Shown: in pieces, positions 48,301-57,775 of the stretch | Layout of the letters: the number at the start of each line of letters is the position of its first letter | Numbering within the stretch: position 1 is the stretch's first letter | Origin: Ornithodoros turicata | Taxonomy: Eukaryota; Arthropoda; Arachnida; Ixodida; Argasidae | Length of the DNA: 64,000 nucleotides | Direction of reading: 5' to 3' | NCBI RefSeq assembly: GCF_037126465.1 | Contig: NC_088210.1 | Span: 15,835,511 to 15,899,510, forward strand | The notes under the pieces: model-generated | Database searches by the model: none | Told to the model about the DNA's origin: nothing | Seen by the model: the letters and a program-made list of their open reading frames with translations, nothing else | Position numbers and translations under genes: made by a program

Positions 48301-49205
48301 ACCACGATTTCCAGACTTGACGCTTTGTTGCTTTAACAAGAGAGAAAAAAAGAAGAGAAGAAAAGCACCAATCATGCTTCCATAGTTTTTCTGAAAAAAG
48401 AAACTGTTGCACTTGCTGATAGTAGTGACGCTACCTGCTGATGAACTTCTGAATCTAGCAATCGCATTCTCGTGGCGATACATTTGTCTTGTGCTTTGAC
48501 AATTTCGTTCAATTCGGAGGGGGACAGCCCCACTACACGAAAGCCCGAGTTCCCTCTTCCTGCAACGAGCGTTTCTAGGAGCAAAAAAAAAAAAAAAAAA
48601 CGCAATCCCTGCTGCCAATACAAAAGAAAATTTCTGATTTCCGGATCTCTGACCAGAAAACAGTAGGCATCCGAACATGCGCTTCACCATGCTAGTCGCT
48701 TCCGCAACTGACAGATTCCTGCTGCTGAGCCAAAAACAGACACGTTGCACATGGGATCACATTTACGAATTCACTGTTATCCCATAACGACTTTTCACGT
48801 TTTCCAACGATACGCTGCATGAGGGTAAGGCGCTAGTACGCTAGATGCAGGCCCCAGAGAAGGATTTCCGAAAGAATTAGGCCTAGTTTTCAGCTGTCTG
48901 TTCTAAAAGAACAATTCGCGCCTTCTGCAGTAGCACCGTCGCACACCATCACTTTCCACTGCCTTACCTTTTGGGAACACACAGTAGTACACAACATTTC
49001 CCCAACCACTGTCAGGAGGATGAAATCTTCCATCTACTAAACGCACTCCACGCATAGTTCCAGAGTCCGGATTTCTGTATTTTAGGCCGCATGTCGCTGG
49101 AAATTGCGCTGACAAAGTTGTTAATAACAAGGTGCCATCATCTTCACATGGAAGTTCAATAGGTTCTTCACTTTCATCCTCTGCAACTTGAATAAAACAG
49201 CTCAT
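39310..49205 (-). CDS. TARDBP: TDP-43 RNA-binding protein, complete
   Basis: A nuclear UG-binding protein for splicing, transcription and RNA stability. Four coding exons: 48968-49205, 46599-46801, 42642-42782, 39310-40173; 1446 nt, 481 aa (human 414). All phases close. Exon 1 is the N-terminal oligomerisation domain ([38 protein letters not shown]). Exon 2 has the nuclear signal (ENKRKSDEQ and KTKR) and RNP2 [10 protein letters not shown]. Exon 3 has RNP1 KGFGFIRF. Exon 4 has RRM2 ([19 protein letters not shown]) and, from about residue 276, a long Gly/Pro/His/Gln low-complexity tail with a hydrophobic stretch ([20 protein letters not shown]) comparable in place to the human helical patch, ending GFGMSVSP. 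The last exon is strikingly GC- and CpG-rich against AT-rich flanks. The acceptor for exon 2 could also be 12 bases further in, removing four residues. Confidence 0.97.
40377..40495. mobile_element. 119-bp foldback MITE, second copy
   Basis: Same hairpin and same length as 16197-16315, flanked by TA on each side. Ends CACGTTTTCCC and GGGAAAACCTG. Lies in TARDBP intron 3. Confidence 0.9.
41277..41595. repeat. Dispersed repeat, shared with 62455-62806
   Basis: Shared ordered blocks include GAACCGCTGACCACGGCATC, GAGGGTATACCAGAATTC, GACGTCACGCCGCCGGAGCT and CTGATCTTTAAAA. The two copies are in the same orientation and about 70-75% alike by eye. Non-coding; possibly a transposon family of about 320-350 bp. 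Confidence 0.75.
42087..42334. mobile_element. Foldback element, 248 bp
   Basis: The outer arms are CACTCTTAGAAATGAACTTC and its inverted partner GAAGTTCATTTTTAAGAGTG. The inner arms are GAAAGCGGGAGGCGTACGCC and GGCGTACGCCTCCCGTTTTC. Almost the whole element pairs with itself. Lies in TARDBP intron 3, near exon 3. Confidence 0.85.
42920..44001. repeat. 1.08-kb inverted repeat with ~420-bp arms
   Basis: Left arm 42920-43336 and right arm about 43567-44001 are inverted copies from TCTAAAATGCGAGAGAT to CTGAAGTACCATTCTGTGTA, with about 230 bp between them. The arms include the AAATAAAATCGGG dispersed-repeat block and a GACGACAGACAGCACAAC segment. The central part codes for a Penelope-type C-terminus. 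It lies in TARDBP intron 2, so the pre-mRNA could form a long duplex. Confidence 0.9.
43341..43583 (+). pseudogene. Penelope-like retroelement GIY-YIG C-terminus, remnant
   Basis: The frame reads [20 protein letters not shown], then REIxEA-like [16 protein letters not shown] and CVSSPSV, matching the layout H..C..C.C.P.F..T...E...A......G..CVS.PS at the end of Penelope-like elements, after the GIY-YIG nuclease core. The reverse transcriptase and the GIY-YIG core itself are absent, so it is a 5'-truncated copy. The frame runs open from the left arm and ends at TGA 43581-43583. Confidence 0.65.
45185..45476 (+). pseudogene. Second Penelope-like GIY-YIG remnant, frameshifted
   Basis: Frames joined by shifts read [10 protein letters not shown], then [20 protein letters not shown], then [20 protein letters not shown] and [12 protein letters not shown] before TAA. 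The first two are the start of a GIY-YIG nuclease (usual GVVY.I.L.CG..YIGQT.R..N.RL.EH). A poly(A) run at 45274-45290 and frameshifts show it is dead. It is a different subfamily from the copy at 43341. Confidence 0.75.
45761..46532. mobile_element. TIR element, 772 bp, TA target duplication
   Basis: Left CAGGGTGATCTTTTCTTTAA and right inverted CGAGGTGATCTTTTTTTTAA are terminal repeats of about 38 bp flanked by TA (45759-45760 and 46533-46534). No transposase frame. Similar CAGGGTG ends with TA appear at 59318. Probably mobilised by a Tc1/mariner-type enzyme. Confidence 0.75.
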
Positions 49206-49583
49206 TCTGTAATTTTATAAACAAACACACAGTCATACACTTACTCTACAACACACACCAGCCAAACCACTTTAGCTCATCTCGTAAGTCACGAGAAAAC
49301 GTGAGACTTGCGAGCTGCGTTTGTTTTGGAAATAACACTCAATTGGTGGTCATTTGTGACATTGTTGGCTACTATTGGCTAATAATATGAAGTCAGATTC
49401 TAGTCAGTTCGTTTTTCACGATTCAAAACGTGGTGACGCGGTATTGCTAGTTCCGCGGTTCCGCTTTTTGTTGAACAGTACGCAGTAGTTCGCGGTACAA
49501 ATCACGGACGCCTGGCACCCATTTGGCAAACGCCACCACCCAGAAGCTTACATGTAAATCCTACAGTTTATGGTGCTGCAAAT
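49206..49583. promoter_or_regulatory. Shared TARDBP/TERF2IP promoter
   Basis: Only 378 bp separate the two start codons, so both 5' UTRs and promoters must lie here. Two CCAAT-type sites are visible (ATTGGTGG near 49341 and CTATTGGCTAAT near 49373), and CpG sites increase between 49430 and 49515. No TATA box in a sensible place was seen. Bidirectional activity is inferred from the spacing. Confidence 0.7.
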
Positions 49584-51605
49584 ATGGAAAGCTACGACCA
49601 CAGCAGCACCCTGTTCACAAAAAAGGGTGAACCGTTGTATTTTTCCATGGTCCCATGTCCTGAACGGTCTGATATCCGGCAGATAATAGAGCATGGAGGG
49701 GGAGAACTTGTGCAGCCAAGCAGAGTCGAAAACACCATTAGGCTTGTACCTTCCGGTACCAGTTACGCTGACCATCCGAGGTCTACGCTGTACTGTGCAT
49801 ACATTCGGGATTGTGCATCAAAAAATGTGCTGTTGCCCCGAAAGAAATACTTAATCAAGCCCGTTGAGAGCGGTAGACCACGAAATGAGAAGCCAGAGAA
49901 GGGCAAGCTGCGGGTAGTTAAGCAAAGGCTGGAATACACCATAGCCGAACAGGTCGCCATGGCGAAATATGTGATCGAAAATCAAAAAACAATGTCTGTT
50001 CACGGTAACAAACTTTACAAGGCAATGGAAAAGGATGGAGTTGTTCCACGCCATACATGGCAATCCCTTAAAGAACACTACATCAAAAAAATATTGCCTC
50101 GAGTTCACTCTATCGTCCCACGTGAGCAACCTGACGGGTGGGTGACAAAGGATAGACCAGCAGGACCGACGCGTGATTCACAGTCGAGCATGCAAGAACC
50201 ACCAGAGGGCAGTGACGCACCACAAGCAACTCAACAGTGCCAAAGTACGTGTGATGAGGCCGCAAACTCTCGGCGTTCTGTCCCCGAGAGTTCGGCGGAG
50301 GTGAACATGGAAAACGAGTGTTCTACAAAGACGGATAAGAATCCGACAAGGAAAGTGAGACAGAAGCGACTGCTCAACTTGTCGCAGTGCGATATGAGTG
50401 CTTTGCTCAGCGGAAATGTAACTGAGCCAGCTGGAGAACAGCGGATGGAAGAGACTGGCGGTGGAGTGCAGTCAGTTGCACGAGATTCGGATCCTAGTTG
50501 TCGGACAGATAATTTTAGTCGAAATGTTACTGAGCTAGCTGGAGAACAGCAGATGGAAGAGACTGGTGGTGAAGTGCGGCCAGTTGCATCAGATTCAAAC
50601 CCTTGTTGTCAGACGGATAACTTTAGTGGAAATGCAGCTGAGCAAACTGCTGAACAGCAAATGGAAGAGACTGGTGGTGAAGAGCAGCCAGTTGCATCAC
50701 ATTCGAGCCCTTGTTGTCAGACGGATAACTTTAGTAGAAGTGTAACTGAGCCAACTGGAGAACATCAGGTAGAAGAGATTGGCAATGGAGTGCAGCCAGT
50801 TGCGCCAGATTCGAACCCTAGTAGTCAGTCAGATAACGTTAGCGGAGATGTAACTGAACCAGCTGGAGAACAGCAGATAGAAGAGAGGTGCAGTAGAGTA
50901 CGGCCAGTTACACCAGAGTCAGACCCTAGTAGCCAGTCAGATAACGTTAGCGGAGATGTAACTGAGCCAGCTGGAGTACAGCAGATAGAAGAGACGTGTG
51001 CTGGACTGAAGCCAGCTGCACCAGAGTCGGACCCTAGTAGTCAGTCAGATAACGTTAGCGGAGATGTAACTAAGCCAGCTGGAGAACAGCAGATAGAAGA
51101 GACGTGCGCTGGACTGAAGCCAGCTGCACCAGAGTCGGACCCTAGTAGTCAGTCAGATAATGTTAGCGGAGATGTAACTAAGCCAGCTGGAGAACAGCAG
51201 ATAGAAGAGACGTGCGCTGGACTGAAGCCAGCTGCACCAGAGTCGGACCCTATTAGCCAGTCTGATAACTTTAGCGAAGCTGTAACTGAGCCAACTGCTG
51301 AACAGCAGATAGAAGAGACTGGTGGTGAAATGCAGCCAGTTGCATCACACTCGAGCCCCATTAGTGATACAGATAACTTTCAGTTAAACCTTGCAACTCC
51401 AAACTCTGAGGCTTCCCAAGGCTCTCCAGCAAGTTCAGAGGGAAGTGATGCAGGCGCAGAGACTGAATCATTGCCTTCGTTATCAAGTACGAGCGATACT
51501 GAAACTGATGTCGAGGACTCCGAAACAGACGACGGACGTCATGGGGCTGCTCCTGCTTCACCAGCACTCTCTAGCGTAAGGACTGTTTCATGGTACAGAC
51601 TTTAA
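49584..51605 (+). CDS. TERF2IP: RAP1 (TRF2-interacting telomere protein)
   Basis: Shelterin-type RAP1, also a transcription regulator. The frame is 673 aa (human RAP1 is 399). Residues 6-92 form the BRCT domain, opening HSSTLFTKKGEPLYFSMV and IEHGGGELVQ, as in vertebrate RAP1. Residues 115-175 form the Myb domain: AEQVAMAKYVIENQ, GNKLYKAMEKDGVVPRHTWQ, SLKEHYIKKIL. Residues 278-601 are nine 36-residue acidic repeats (see repeat entry), and the tail is Ser/Glu/Asp-rich. A strong donor AGC|GTAAGG follows base 51575, in phase with acceptors at 52324 or 52327, so the true product is probably 664 residues from this exon plus a terminal exon at 52327-52680. The C-terminal RCT domain that binds TRF2 in vertebrates is not recognisable here. 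Head-to-head with TARDBP. Confidence 0.92.
   Translation: MESYDHSSTLFTKKGEPLYFSMVPCPERSDIRQIIEHGGGELVQPSRVENTIRLVPSGTSYADHPRSTLYCAYIRDCASKNVLLPRKKYLIKPVESGRPRNEKPEKGKLRVVKQRLEYTIAEQVAMAKYVIENQKTMSVHGNKLYKAMEKDGVVPRHTWQSLKEHYIKKILPRVHSIVPREQPDGWVTKDRPAGPTRDSQSSMQEPPEGSDAPQATQQCQSTCDEAANSRRSVPESSAEVNMENECSTKTDKNPTRKVRQKRLLNLSQCDMSALLSGNVTEPAGEQRMEETGGGVQSVARDSDPSCRTDNFSRNVTELAGEQQMEETGGEVRPVASDSNPCCQTDNFSGNAAEQTAEQQMEETGGEEQPVASHSSPCCQTDNFSRSVTEPTGEHQVEEIGNGVQPVAPDSNPSSQSDNVSGDVTEPAGEQQIEERCSRVRPVTPESDPSSQSDNVSGDVTEPAGVQQIEETCAGLKPAAPESDPSSQSDNVSGDVTKPAGEQQIEETCAGLKPAAPESDPSSQSDNVSGDVTKPAGEQQIEETCAGLKPAAPESDPISQSDNFSEAVTEPTAEQQIEETGGEMQPVASHSSPISDTDNFQLNLATPNSEASQGSPASSEGSDAGAETESLPSLSSTSDTETDVEDSETDDGRHGAAPASPALSSVRTVSWYRL
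50415..51386 (+). repeat. Nine in-frame 108-bp repeats within TERF2IP
   Basis: Units start at 50415 and every 108 bases to 51279, with no insertion or deletion. Consensus per unit: (N/D)VTEPAGEQQxEETG, then PVAxxSxPSxQSDN. Units 6-8 are almost identical in DNA, units 1-4 and 9 more diverged, so the centre has expanded or been homogenised most recently. Each unit is rich in Glu, Gln, Ser and Thr and predicted to be disordered. Confidence 0.95.
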
Positions 51606-51767
51606 AAAAATTTGTCTCTTAACCCGAAGCTACACACGAAACGATAACGAACACCTTCTATGGGTCGCTCAGTGAGCTCTGAATGAATGAGCGTACTTCA
51701 CGAGAAAAATGTGTGAAACCAAGATGGACAAAAACAACCAGTAGAAGTAGAATACTGAAAGTAAAAG

Positions 51768-51963
51768 AAATGGCACCGGAAAAACGGAAGATTTGGAGGC
51801 CATGCTTCATCGCTCACCGGAAATGAGCATTTCTTTTGTCCTGAGGAAAGGGTGAAGGGCTACTGCCTGTTCTTTCTGGCACTTTGGGGCAAGGGAAGAG
51901 CCCGTTGCTGATGGAGTGGCAAAAATGGCCTCCAAATCTGCTATTTTTCCGGGGCCATTTCCT
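51768..51963. mobile_element. Foldback element, ~195 bp
   Basis: AATGGCACCGGAAAAACGGA and the inverted ATTTTTCCGGGGCCATTT, together with GATTTGGAGGCCAT and ATGGCCTCCAAATC, form two arms of about 37 bp. Lies in the proposed TERF2IP intron. Confidence 0.7.
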
Positions 51964-52141
51964 GGCTCTTCATTGGCTCGATCCTCTTTCTGAAAATGGC
52001 AGCAGCACACCAAAGGGAACCGACGTTGTCGGCCAAGCTTCTATCTCTCGTAATTAAAAAGTTTATTAGTGAAAATTAATGAGAGCAATGCTCCGGGGAT
52101 GCAGCCCTAAGGTGAACCACTTAACCAAGATCATATCGCCA

Positions 52142-52190
52142 ATTATTATTTAATTATTATTTATTATTATTTAATTATTATTATTATTTA

Positions 52191-52228
<38 letters not shown>
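52142..52228. repeat. ATT/TTA microsatellite
   Basis: About 85 bp of imperfect, then perfect, (ATT)n. Low-complexity sequence just upstream of the proposed TERF2IP terminal exon. Confidence 0.9.
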
Positions 52229-52229
<1 letters not shown>

Positions 52230-52326
52230 AAGTTTTAGCGCTGGCACCCAGTTTGTCTGGCTTGCATCGGACAAAAAAAAAAAGAAAGAAAGGAATGCTA
52301 ATATGTATCTGCTCCTTATATAGCAG

Positions 52327-52680
52327 CAAGATACTGTCAGCCTTCCAAGATGCAACTACCCTGACAGTGAAGCCAGACCAAGTGGTGGAGCCGTGCTCAC
52401 GGATGAAACAGCAGTGCTCATCCGGGCCACGATTGAGCATCTGGAAACTCAACTACGTGACAGTGCAGATGAACGGCTCCAACACGAAGGAAGGTGTCAG
52501 CCAATCTGCAAGTGCAGAAAGAGTGGTTTCTACAGCCGTGTGGCGCGCGCCCTCATATCCAACAGGGCCGTTCTTGCCTACCACACCGAGTTTACCGAGG
52601 AGAACTGTGTCGAAAACGGCACCGTGCTGCTAGCTGAGCTCTTGCTGCGGAGATGTGAAGCTGGAGTTCGCAAGCAGTAG
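52327..52680 (+). CDS. Putative terminal exon of TERF2IP
   Basis: A 118-codon open frame after acceptor ATATAGCAG (a second acceptor, three bases earlier, is also in phase), ending TAG at 52678-52680, with AATAAA 230 bases later. Phase 0 matches the donor at 51576. The sequence has predicted helices (ETAVLIRATIEHLETQLRDS; TVLLAELLLRR) and a Cys cluster (CQPICKCRK). It does not obviously match the vertebrate RAP1 C-terminal domain, so it could instead be the last exon of another plus-strand transcript. Confidence 0.5.
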   Translation, partial: QDTVSLPRCNYPDSEARPSGGAVLTDETAVLIRATIEHLETQLRDSADERLQHEGRCQPICKCRKSGFYSRVARALISNRAVLAYHTEFTEENCVENGTVLLAELLLRRCEAGVRKQ

Positions 52681-52909
52681 CTGTTTAGCAGTTTGTTTCA
52701 CTGTTAATGGTCTTGCTCTAGTCCACGGTTGTGATGTACAGCTTACCCCCTATATGTATGTGAGCTTGAGAAAATATTTTGAATCTTGTTGCAAAATTTT
52801 TGAAAGTTTTTAAAGTTTTTTAATATATTGAAAGGATACAGAGGTGTTCCAGGGAACATTTAAAAATTTGTGTAGCTCCTGTCTTGTTTTAGAACCTTAT
52901 TGAGCAAAC

Positions 52910-52915
52910 AATAAA
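52910..52915 (+). terminator. Polyadenylation signal AATAAA
   Basis: Canonical AATAAA following the 52327-52680 exon, supporting the end of a plus-strand transcript here. Confidence 0.6.
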
Positions 52916-54493
52916 GCATAAATTTGAAAGTTTCTACACAACTGGAGCTTTTTATTTATCTATTCATTTCATAGTACCCGAAAGGTCCTATCGGACATTT
53001 GCAGAGTATGCAAATCATGCTTCTTGGTGTGACTGTTGATTTAGAGAACGTGGCAATTAATTGAACAAATTGATTGTAGGTAGTGCACTATTGAAGTCCC
53101 TTTCGTTGTCCTGCTCTGTTGAACGACATTTTGCATATGGCACATACACGCAGCTTACCGTTGAATAGGTACGCTCTGATCTCCAAATCATTACATATAG
53201 CTGTCCTTCTACTGCATTGTAATACAAATGAAACACAATCCCAGCGGTCAGTACAGTATCCAGCGGACGAGAGTTGAAAATGTGAGCAGCCCGTGATTTC
53301 TCCCTCTACGAGCCCGCAAAGAAACTCCAGACCAGTGCATTACATCTTGTAAATCTTTTATATACGACTTATAAGAACATACAATACCACAGACGTATAA
53401 TGAAAAAAAAAAGTGAATCCCAAATTCGGCACCTTCTTTGAACTTTAAAAATTGCAGCACATGTGGAAATGCAATCGCATTCAATACAAGATTGCATAGT
53501 ACATACATGACGTTCACCGATCGCAGGCAGTGTAGAACAAGTCTGTGGCACTGAACTTTTTAAATTTTTTTGCTTCTTGTTCCGCGTGCACATTTTATAT
53601 GCTTCAAGTGATCAGCTGCATAACTGATGCGACCAGTGGGCGCATTGGCAAGAATCATGCTGTTAAAATTATTAATTAATTGTTAGTTCACTTTTGCAGT
53701 AAACAAATTATTTACAGGTTATTGAAAACTGCAGCGAACTTTAAGCGAACTGCATATCACATTAAGACTATCCGATTGCAAGAGCTCAGATGCTTCTGCT
53801 TGGTTTTGAATAAAGGGTGCTGTTTGATTTTAATTGGAGTAAGATGAATGAGACACCTTGTACTCCTCGTGCTAATGGGATATGTTCTGGTACTGACACT
53901 CGGAGTGCTAACATCATTGAAAGCGGCAGTGCCACAGCCATGTTGAAAGGAGATGCAGATGAAGTTGCATAGTGTAAGACTTCAAGATGCTACCAAATCT
54001 CACCGTGAAGCATCGACATAAAACAGGCACTAAATACAGCATCTTCTTTTTTTTACATAATCAGCCTTGGCATCCAATAATTATGCACACTAATGTATTT
54101 CTGTCGGAAGTAGCTGTGGCAAGCAAGTTGCACTACAATTGCGTCGAAGTTTACGATAAGGTAGCTTCTGTAAAACAAATGTGCTTAACAGGGTTTCGTG
54201 CGGCATGTGGAGTATTGTAACATTCTAAGCGTATCACTCGAGCTATCACTGGAATAATGCTAACGTAGAATGATATCACTGGGGCTGCTTTCTATGCGAT
54301 CCAACCTCTATCACAGCTTGCTTACATATCTTTTTTTTTTTTTTATATTGGACACGTACAATGTAAAAAGTAATGGAAAAACGAAACTGACTTGTATAAA
54401 AGTTTGATCACGTCTGGCGCTTTACATGAATGTTTTGTATTACATGCGTAATGTTGCGTGAAGGAACGAGGGGCATAAAAGAATAATTTTGTA

Positions 54494-54815
54494 TTAGGGC
54501 TGTGCGAATAGTCGTTTTAAAACCAATTAAGCGAATAGTCATATGCTCAAAGCAAATATGAAGCAAATAGTCATATGCTCAAAGCAAATATGAAGCAAAT
54601 AGTCATATAAATGAACTGAATACAGATGCAACATACATGCTCACTTTGTTTTATGGCCTCTGTAGTAGAATTTTTGGACTTCCACATGCAGGCTCAGAGC
54701 TGAAGGACACGTTCCTTCCATTTTAAACTCTCATATAGAATTCTATATTGATTTTGGAATTCGAACAAGTTGTTCGCTGTAGTATTCGAACGATCCAACT
54801 ATTCGCACAGCCCTA
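54494..54815. mobile_element. 322-bp TIR element, hAT-like ends
   Basis: Eighteen-bp perfect terminal inverted repeats, TAGGGCTGTGCGAATAGT. The ends resemble hAT-type short elements. Inside are tandem copies of a ~35-bp unit (CATATGCTCAAAGCAAATAT). No clear target duplication was found and no transposase is present. Confidence 0.8.
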
Positions 54816-57168
54816 CTTTGCGTCGCTAATGTCACACATTTTTACTGAAAAAGGAATTTTATACGTCATGAATAGTACCATTGCGTGAGTAGTACACACG
54901 TTGCGCAAAATTTTCGACTAGAAGGCAGTGTTAAGGCTTGTACAACACAAGATGGGCAGTGTACAAGCAACAAAAACCGCAAAACGTGTGTGTATATTGT
55001 GAAATAACTATGAAAATCTGCTTCATAAGGTGCACGCACACGAGCGACATTAGGAAGACGCAAAAAACGTCATAGCTTTCTGAGCGCTCACGCTCAACGT
55101 CCATTGTTCACATACACTTCTAGTCGAGGGGAATATCCTGCGACAGAGCCGCAAGATGTTACGTAGCAGACGACAGGAAAGACGCTGACGGTGTCGTCTG
55201 CTAAGTGTACAGGACGCCACTCCCGATATTCCGCACTGTGTAAATGCTCAACATAACACGGAACGGAACCTCGTCTCTGTGAGCAGTGTTTTCGTTTTTT
55301 CTTCCACTAGAATCTTCCATAAGGATCTCGCTCGTGTGAATGCACAGATAGGATCACAGCAGTGCACACATCCACATGGAGTACAGTGTACAGTCAGTTC
55401 CAGTATCTTTATACGTCCACTTCCTACAGTCATACGCACAACAAGTTTCATATAGTTGGCCGCCTGCAGCCCTCAAAATCACACTAAAATGTACTGTACT
55501 AAAGTTCCACACAAATAGCAGTATTCTCCGTGCTTGTGTACCACAAAGTATAGAGGCGTAAATGCAGCATTACAATGGTAAAGTAAATAGGAACTTACTA
55601 AAGACTGCCACCAGGAACATTGAGGAACTACCAACACAGTGGGCATTCATACACATTTTTCATCACAAAATCATGTGACATGTTCGTTGGGTTTGAATAA
55701 ACACATCTAAGTATGGAGATTTTTTTTTTTTTTTGCGACATTTGCTTGTGAAACTTTAGGTATAAGGGCTTGCACATTCCAACCAAGGCTACGAGTCTGT
55801 GATGTACGAACATCACCAAGCAAAAACGAGGCTTTTTTGAAGAATGGCAAATGGCCCTCGTATTCTCAGACCTCGACGCTGCTTTCAGAACTACCCTAAC
55901 ACCTTAAAAACAAAAACAAAAAACGTGTACACCTTGCTTGTAGTGGAATGTATGGTATGTGTAGAGCATTCTGCAGGCGTCATCATGACACCCCACGTGA
56001 AATATCTTTGGATGAGAAGTATTGATCTCTTTAATCGTCGAAGATATGTCCTAGCAGCAACACTGAACTGGAAATGCTGCAGTGCAGTCGTTGAGAGCTT
56101 GTCGTTATGATGTTGCTATTAGAAAAGCTGCAGCAAGATTGCATCCAATAATGCCTTCAACAATCTTCTCACTATAAGTCATAATCAGACATAGTCTACA
56201 CGAAAAGCACAGACTGCTATCTAACATTGCTGCAAAACATCAGTTATTTTGGAACAGATTTTGGAGAATTTCGAGCTACATTCCTTCGCCTGTTACTCTA
56301 TTTGTTGGTCACGAAAAATGTGTCATGTCAGTACCAATACCAGAACAGTTCAAGTGGCATAGGTACCACATATATTAATGCTGTATTTGTGTAGCCTTGT
56401 TCCAAGAAGCGCCAACCTGGTGGTGTGTACTGAAAGTACAAACGGAAGGATTCATGTTTATGCCTTAAATAGTACAAGTGCTCACGGAATTATTTGGAAG
56501 TTTTGAATTTGCTTTGCTTGTACGAGCGTATTAATAAATGGTACACCTCAGCATGCAAGACCTGCACGAGCTACATTACAGCCACACGAGGGCTAATGAG
56601 TGAAGCATGTCGTCTATCTTGAAGAAAATGGTGCAGCCCATGCATGTTTTCGGTATCACTGGTCTGCTTCCTGAATATGACTTCCGTACAAAAATGCTAC
56701 ACGCCTATATGTACGACTACATGCTGTTTTGCACGAATATCAACAATGTTTCGATCGGCACATATGTGCATTGTTGGCAGCTTCGGATAAGTATCTGTGC
56801 GAACAGCACGCCACTTTATGTACACTGAAAAAGCTGTCTGTCTCACGGTGCTTTCTGTAAGGTTATGGGAGCCGTATGAATGCCCTCTTGACGACTGTTG
56901 TTGGAATTATGGGACATCAAAATAATTTCATTTGGAGCGGAGGAGCTTTACTTCTTGTGTAAGATGGTCAACATGTGTGTTGAAAAGCCTGGGGCAAGTG
57001 GTTGCAGAGAACCTGTTAGCAGGGCAGCCTTTAGCTCTCTTCTGAAAAAATAATAATGGGCAAAAATTTGACATCTGTATTGACACAAGAGCAAGTCGCC
57101 TGCACACTGTAAAAAATCTGTCAATCATAACAGTTCATCAAGAAAAAAAGATTCATTACTTAAAAGAA

Positions 57169-57775
57169 CACTAAAGTACAACAATTTCTCCTCGCGCACT
57201 GAGAAATGTTACCTTTACACCAACCGTTACTTTTAGCGTTATCTTCACATCAACACAAAAGGAACGGGATAAATCGTAATTTACGCTTTGTCACCTTCTC
57301 AAGAAGGGCGGCAATGCGCATCGTCCTCCCATTGGTCTCCTCAAACGATTTGTCCAATCATCGCGGGAGATCGATTGAGGAAACCAATGAGACGCCGCGA
57401 TCCGCATACGCTCTGCAAGTAGGTCACGCTTCCGCGCAGCTCCTCGGTTCCACCTTTCCCTCAGCCCCTGACGTAACCTAACGCGGCACAATAAACTGGA
57501 CGCGGAGATCCCATGTGGGTCGATTCACCTGGGAAGAAAGCAACGAAGTAACCGCAACCACAACATCGAGCACGTTGGTTACTCCGCGCCGACGTGGAGG
57601 ACGTGAGTGGAGGAACGCTGCCCACGTGATTTCTCCGCCCATTTTCCCCTCTCCTGCGCAGAAGTTCAACTTGCACAGAGTATTGCCGCCCTTCTTGAGA
57701 TTGCGAGGGAGAAGGAAAATGCAAACTGCGGTTTCGTTCGCGCAAAAAAAAAAAAAAAATCACGAAGCACGCGAC
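57169..57775. mobile_element. Foldback element family A, split by an insertion
   Basis: The left half starts ACACTAAAGTACAACAATTT and includes CTTCTCAAGAAGGGCGGCAA and CAAACGATTTG. The right half (from about 57679) holds the pairing arm CGCCCTTCTTGAGATTGCGA. The two halves are separated by an unrelated ~267-bp insert. Same family as 23655-23935 and 37292-37723. Confidence 0.7.
57412..57678. mobile_element. Insert within the family A element
   Basis: Its left end (CTCTGCAAGTAGGTCACGC and the following GCAGCTCCTC) resembles dispersed sequences near 15505-15620 and 25306-25430, and its right end (ACTTGCACAGAG) is roughly the inverted copy. It sits between the two halves of the host hairpin, so it arrived later. 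Confidence 0.55.

Noticed and set aside
51807..52013. Minus-strand open frame with acceptor- and donor-like ends, looking like an exon
   Set aside because: It overlaps a foldback element (51768-51963) whose arms explain the open frame, and no partner exon was found.
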